From Candidatus Sulfopaludibacter sp. SbA3 (GTDB lineage: Bacteria > Acidobacteriota > Terriglobia > Bryobacterales > Bryobacteraceae): a stretch of DNA of 9,914 nucleotides. This document shows positions 7,561 through 9,914 of this stretch, in pieces (the stretch's first letter is position 1; each line of letters opens with the position of its first letter). A program made the position numbers and the translations under genes. Location: positions 1 through 9,914 of the forward strand of contig CAMDKT010000170.1 in assembly GCA_945900935.1 (NCBI GenBank), written 5' to 3'. The notes under the pieces are model-generated. The model was not told where the DNA came from, did no database searches, and saw only the letters and a list, made by a program, of their open reading frames with translations.

Positions 7561-8178
7561 ATGGACATCATTGGGAGCCGCAAGTTTTTGGAGATCGCCG
7601 GAGACCGGACGCACGAACTGCCGCCGCTGCTGGTGGCTGACCTCGCGCTGAGCGCCAGACGATTAGAGAAGGTGCTGACGATGGCCGCCGAACTCGTGGA
7701 ATCGGAAGCGTTGATTCCGTTGACCACCGTGATCTGCCGCGACGAGATCGATTTGGAACGACGCCGTTACGAGCTTGCGCTGCAGTTCTCCGAACAGTAT
7801 CTGGGGCTGAAAACGCATTGGAAATGGGGCGATTCGGTGCTCGAGTGGATACGCCAATGTGAGACGACGTTTGAATTTCGCGCGGAGCTTCGGGCCTTGC
7901 TGCGCCCCGATGTTTGGCCTCATGCGGGGCGCGCCAGTTTCATCACATTGCTGCAGGATAAACACATTGATACCGGCGGCGTGGACCTCCATAAGGCAAT
8001 TGGCCTCCGGCTGGCGTTTCGGCAACTGCCGCCTCTGGGTTACTGCTCCGATCAGTTCCTGATTTACCTGAATAACTCCGTGGCGAATTCGGCATTTGAC
8101 ACCTGGGCAGGCATGTCTCCGGATCCGATTTCATGCCTGCCGCCGGAACGCTTTGACGTTCACGTCGTCAGGATGTAG
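7561..8178 (+). CDS. Protein of unknown function, 205 residues
   Basis: I do not recognise this protein. It begins MDIIGSRKFLEIAGDRTHEL and ends FDVHVVRM. It appears soluble: no signal peptide or membrane segment is visible. The first half is rich in predicted helix with many charged residues (for example RDEIDLERRRYELALQF at about 60-76). The second half has more aromatic and hydrophobic strands, including LPPLGYCSDQFLIYLNNSV. Three cysteines (59, 100, 162) lie in the first 165 residues and a fourth near 192, with no metal-binding spacing. Codon use looks like its neighbours, and a good ribosome site and candidate promoter support a real gene. It is alone on the plus strand, divergent from ptrB, and its 3' end overlaps the convergent gene by 11 nt. 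Confidence 0.75.
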   Translation: MDIIGSRKFLEIAGDRTHELPPLLVADLALSARRLEKVLTMAAELVESEALIPLTTVICRDEIDLERRRYELALQFSEQYLGLKTHWKWGDSVLEWIRQCETTFEFRAELRALLRPDVWPHAGRASFITLLQDKHIDTGGVDLHKAIGLRLAFRQLPPLGYCSDQFLIYLNNSVANSAFDTWAGMSPDPISCLPPERFDVHVVRM

Positions 8179-8563
8179 CGAGCCACTTGCGGGCGAAGGC
8201 CGCGGGGTCCGATTGCAAGTCAACGGATTCGCGGGCGGTTTCGACGCCGTCGACGGAATAGATGGCGATAATGCTCTCAGCGGCGGGTTGCAAATCGAGG
8301 CGTTTTTCGCGGGCGTCCAAGCGGAGGGTGGCACCGATCCAAGCCATTCCGACTCGCATTCGTTGGTTGTGACCGAGGGTTACGCAGTGGGTTAGGAAGT
8401 CCTGTGTCCACTGGCCTTTTTTCAGCGCCTCGGCGTTTGGCGCGGCGGCCCGCACCGCTTCCAGTTCGGCGGCACGGGAGACGTTCGCCGACTTCTCGTC
8501 CTCGCGCTCGGCACCGCGCTCCACGCTTTTCAGCGCATCTTCCAGATTGTCTAAAAAGCCCAT
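8168..8563 (-). CDS. Protein of unknown function, 131 residues
   Basis: I do not recognise a named family. The N-terminus MGFLDNLEDALKSVERGAER and the next 35 residues are strongly charged and helix-like, perhaps a short coiled coil. After about residue 60 the sequence alternates as in a small beta sheet (MRVGMAWIGATLRLDAREKR, then SIIAIYSVDGVE). There is no signal peptide or membrane segment. The start is 9 nt after the stop of the solute-binding protein gene, so the two are probably one transcript. AGGGAG directly abuts the ATG, closer than usual. The 3' end overlaps the convergent 205-residue gene by 11 nt. The conserved-looking N-terminus and operon position argue for a real gene. Confidence 0.8.
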   Translation of the reverse strand: MGFLDNLEDALKSVERGAEREDEKSANVSRAAELEAVRAAAPNAEALKKGQWTQDFLTHCVTLGHNQRMRVGMAWIGATLRLDAREKRLDLQPAAESIIAIYSVDGVETARESVDLQSDPAAFARKWLATS

Positions 8564-8572
8564 CTCCCTATT

Positions 8573-9529
8573 TTACCCATCGAGCTTCGGCGAAATCAGT
8601 TCCTGAATTTCCGGTTGGCTCAACATATTCTTAGTGACTTGGCGGACGGGCAAATCCATGCGGTGTTGCGGCGTACGGCCGGCGAGCTTCTCAGTCAGCG
8701 ACCGCACGGCTTCGTAGCCGATCCGAGCGGAATCCTGCACCATCATGACGTCGATGGTTCCGGCCGTGAGCGCCTCCACATGGGCTTGGCTGGTGTCAAA
8801 CGTGATCAGGCGGATCTTACCGTTCAACCCGCGGCTATGGAGTGCCTGGATGGCGCCCAGGGAGCTGGCTTCGCTGGAGGCGAACAGCGCGCCGATGTCC
8901 GGGTTGCCAGTCAGGATGTTCTCGGCGACGCCCCGGGCCTTGGCGCGGTCGGCCATGCCATATTGGCGGGCCGCGATCACGACTTCGGGGAACTCCGCGG
9001 CCATGGTTTTTTGAAAGCCTTCCTCGCGGAGCATGGTAGAGGTGCCGCCGGGCTTGTGCATCACCATGCCCACCCGGCCTTTCTTGCCAACCAGCGCGGC
9101 GATGCGGCGGGCGGCGTCGCAGCCGGCGCCGTAGTTATCCGTGGCCACGAAGGTCACGTAGCCTTCGGCCTCGACGCCGGAATCAAACACGGTGACCGGA
9201 ATGCCGGCCGCGATGGCGCGTTCAACCGGGGCGCGGAGCGCGCGTTCATCGGTTGCGGAAATGGCAATTGCGGCTACCCGTTGGACGACCATGGAGTCGA
9301 CGATCTGGATTTGGCGCCCGTGATCGGTTTCATCCTTGGGCCCGTTCCAGACAATTTCGACGCCGAATTCACGGGCCGCGCGGCGAACGCCGGCGTGGAC
9401 CGCGGCGAAGAACAGATCACCGACGGCCTTGGGAATGACGCCGATTATCCGTTGCTTCCTGGCGCCGCAGGCCGCCATCAGCGGAAGGACCGTCAATAAT
9501 TCGCGCCGGGTTGACATGGTTACCAGCAT
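8573..9529 (-). CDS. Sugar-type periplasmic solute-binding lipoprotein (Peripla_BP_4 / LacI-like fold)
   Basis: This 318-residue protein resembles ribose/xylose-type binding proteins of ABC importers. A short leader, MSTRRELLTVLPLMAAC from residue 5, ends in a lipobox-like sequence with Cys21 as the likely lipid-modified residue; the twin arginines make Tat export possible. The mature part opens with the typical first strand and helix, RIIGVIPKAVGDLFFAAVHAG, followed by AIAISATDERALRAPVERAIAAGIPVTVFDSG, split here by family position rather than by a domain boundary, and DNYGAGCDAARRIAALVG. The C-terminal lobe has GNPDIGALFASSEASSLGA and LITFDTSQAHVEALTAG. The ligand is probably a sugar but cannot be named. 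AGGA 4 bases before 9529 supports that ATG over one at 9517. No permease or ATPase gene is nearby. Confidence 0.92.
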   Translation of the reverse strand: MLVTMSTRRELLTVLPLMAACGARKQRIIGVIPKAVGDLFFAAVHAGVRRAAREFGVEIVWNGPKDETDHGRQIQIVDSMVVQRVAAIAISATDERALRAPVERAIAAGIPVTVFDSGVEAEGYVTFVATDNYGAGCDAARRIAALVGKKGRVGMVMHKPGGTSTMLREEGFQKTMAAEFPEVVIAARQYGMADRAKARGVAENILTGNPDIGALFASSEASSLGAIQALHSRGLNGKIRLITFDTSQAHVEALTAGTIDVMMVQDSARIGYEAVRSLTEKLAGRTPQHRMDLPVRQVTKNMLSQPEIQELISPKLDG

Positions 9530-9533
9530 ATCG

Positions 9534-9537
9534 TCCT
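9534..9537 (-). promoter_or_regulatory. Ribosome binding site favouring the start at 9529
   Basis: On the minus strand AGGA lies 4 bases before the ATG at 9529. The second in-frame ATG (9517) has only a weak GGT upstream. Confidence 0.4.
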
Positions 9538-9566
9538 GTCGCCGGCAGGAAGCCAGCGGGCGGCGG

Positions 9567-9589
9567 GTGCTTAACCGAATTGGGGAAAC
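9567..9589 (+). repeat. Left terminal inverted repeat of the 90-bp element
   Basis: It begins GTGCTTAACCGAATTGGGGA. It pairs with 9634-9656 except for two AA/TT mismatched pairs of bases, which leaves a perfect 11-bp outer stem and a 7-bp inner stem. Confidence 0.6.
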
Positions 9590-9633
9590 ACACCGGCTCG
9601 CTTACGCTCGCCGTCAGGGAGTGGTTTCGGCCA

Positions 9634-9656
9634 GAATCCCCAAAACGGTTAAGCAC
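9634..9656 (-). repeat. Right terminal inverted repeat of the 90-bp element
   Basis: Read inward on the minus strand it begins GTGCTTAACCGTTTTGGGGA. It is closer to the insertion-sequence end at 127-147 than to its own left partner, so the two right ends share an origin. Confidence 0.6.
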
Positions 9657-9762
9657 TGAACCGGCGGTCGATTGGGACTTTCCGTCACCGGCTCAATGGG
9701 CAATTTAGAAAACGGGGGGCGGCTCCGCGACAGAATGTCTAAAAGTGCCGTAAGTCTATGAC
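9657..9762. other. Gene-free stretch between the 90-bp element and the candidate promoter
   Basis: Together with the element and the AT-rich promoter zone this makes about 285 bases (9530-9814) without a recognisable gene. A short palindrome, AAGTC-TAT-GACTT, lies at 9752-9764, and GTCTAAA occurs directly repeated at 9737-9743 and 9794-9800. Nothing else was seen here. Confidence 0.4.
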
Positions 9763-9792
9763 TTTATAGCTAGATAGCAGGACTTTTGATAA
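9763..9792 (-). promoter_or_regulatory. Candidate promoter for the solute-binding protein operon
   Basis: On the minus strand TTATCA (9792-9787; 4 of 6 to the -35 consensus) is followed after 18 bases by TATAAA (9768-9763; 5 of 6 to the -10 consensus), inside the most AT-rich part of the window. Transcription would start near 9756, giving a leader of roughly 225 nt that contains the whole 90-bp element. GACTTT repeats at 9760-9765 and 9781-9786, 21 bp apart, overlap the promoter and could be an operator. Confidence 0.3.
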
Positions 9793-9814
9793 GGTCTAAA
9801 TTGGCAAATAAGTA

Positions 9815-9914
9815 CTATTGCCGGGGTTCGGCAACGCCGCTATTATCAATACAGAGCCGGAACGGGCGGACGAAGATCTCCCCCTCGGGTTCGACAATTG
9901 ACAGTGCTGGTTTG
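9815..9914 (-). CDS. Possible C-terminal end of a gene entering from the right (partial)
   Basis: One minus-strand frame is open from the right edge to TAG at 9817-9815 and encodes 32 residues that read like ordinary protein, including SIVEPEGEIFVRPFRL and ending SGVAEPRQ. Codons are mostly G/C-ending like the neighbours. The piece is too short to identify. A plus-strand frame over the same bases (stop at 9899-9901) also stays open but has no credible start. Confidence 0.3.
   Translation of the reverse strand, partial: KPALSIVEPEGEIFVRPFRLCIDNSGVAEPRQ

Larger units (their letters stand above)
9567..9656. mobile_element. 90-bp MITE-like inverted-repeat element
   Basis: The ends are inverted repeats: GTGCTTAACCG at 9567-9577 is perfectly complementary to 9646-9656, and similarity continues to 19 of 23 bases (9567-9589 against 9634-9656). 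The right end matches the insertion-sequence end at 111-147 in about 30 of 37 aligned bases. The element is too short to encode a transposase, so it is best read as an internally deleted, non-autonomous relative of that insertion sequence. The middle holds GCTCGC-TTAC-GCTCGC (9596-9611), a short direct repeat. No convincing target-site duplication is visible at its borders. Confidence 0.6.

Noticed and set aside
8615..9499. 294-codon plus-strand open frame opposite the solute-binding protein
   Set aside because: The minus-strand product has a leader and full binding-protein fold; the plus-strand frame is its mirror, with no recognisable content.
9802..9821. TGGC...TTGC resembling a sigma-54 promoter
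   Set aside because: The gap between the TGGCA and TTGC boxes is about 5 bases too long for the fixed -24/-12 spacing.
9818..9834. Hairpin TTGCCG-GGGTT-CGGCAA as a terminator
   Set aside because: The 6-bp stem is perfect but short and overlaps the last codons of the possible right-edge gene. No proper T-run follows on either strand.
9812..9901. Short plus-strand open frame near the right edge
   Set aside because: It opens right after a stop, has only a TTG as possible start and no ribosome site; about 25 codons.

Overview
The window is GC-rich and gene-dense, with long spurious antisense frames opposite the real genes. The gene content (PriA, FGGY and ROK sugar kinases, an oligopeptidase B with a Tat-like N-terminus, lipoprotein solute-binding protein) and the style of the proteins suggest a soil acidobacterium of the Solibacter/Bryobacter type. 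That placement is an impression from protein character, not a search result.

Layout. (1) Positions 1-147 look like the right end of an insertion sequence: a plus-strand reading frame stops inside a terminal repeat. (2) Positions 148-431 hold the 5' part of a minus-strand gene resembling the N-terminal half of GNAT-type acetyltransferases; its likeness to that family stops exactly at the repeat, so it appears cut by the insertion. (3) Positions 442-7405 are a tight minus-strand run, transcribed ptrB -> ROK kinase -> xylB -> priA -> GNAT remnant, with gaps of about 15, -4, 2 and 10 nt. (4) A divergent intergenic region (7406-7560) precedes a plus-strand gene of unknown function (7561-8178). (5) That gene converges on, and overlaps by 11 nt, a minus-strand pair: a sugar-type solute-binding lipoprotein (8573-9529) and a 131-residue protein of unknown function (8168-8563). 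(6) Upstream of the binding protein lie a 90-bp inverted-repeat element (9567-9656) and an AT-rich stretch with a candidate promoter. The last 100 bases may be the 3' end of another minus-strand gene.

How the parts relate. The ROK kinase and xylulokinase supply two sugar-phosphorylating steps, and the solute-binding protein could be part of sugar uptake or sensing, although no permease or ATPase is visible. Oligopeptidase B and PriA share the operon without an obvious functional link. The best non-gene signal is that the ends of the 90-bp element match the insertion-sequence end at the left edge (19 of 21 terminal bases; about 30 of 37 over the longer right end). This points to a small non-autonomous derivative of the same transposon about 9.5 kb away, sitting in the probable leader of the binding-protein gene. 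I found no CRISPR array, tRNA, rRNA or clear new multi-gene system.
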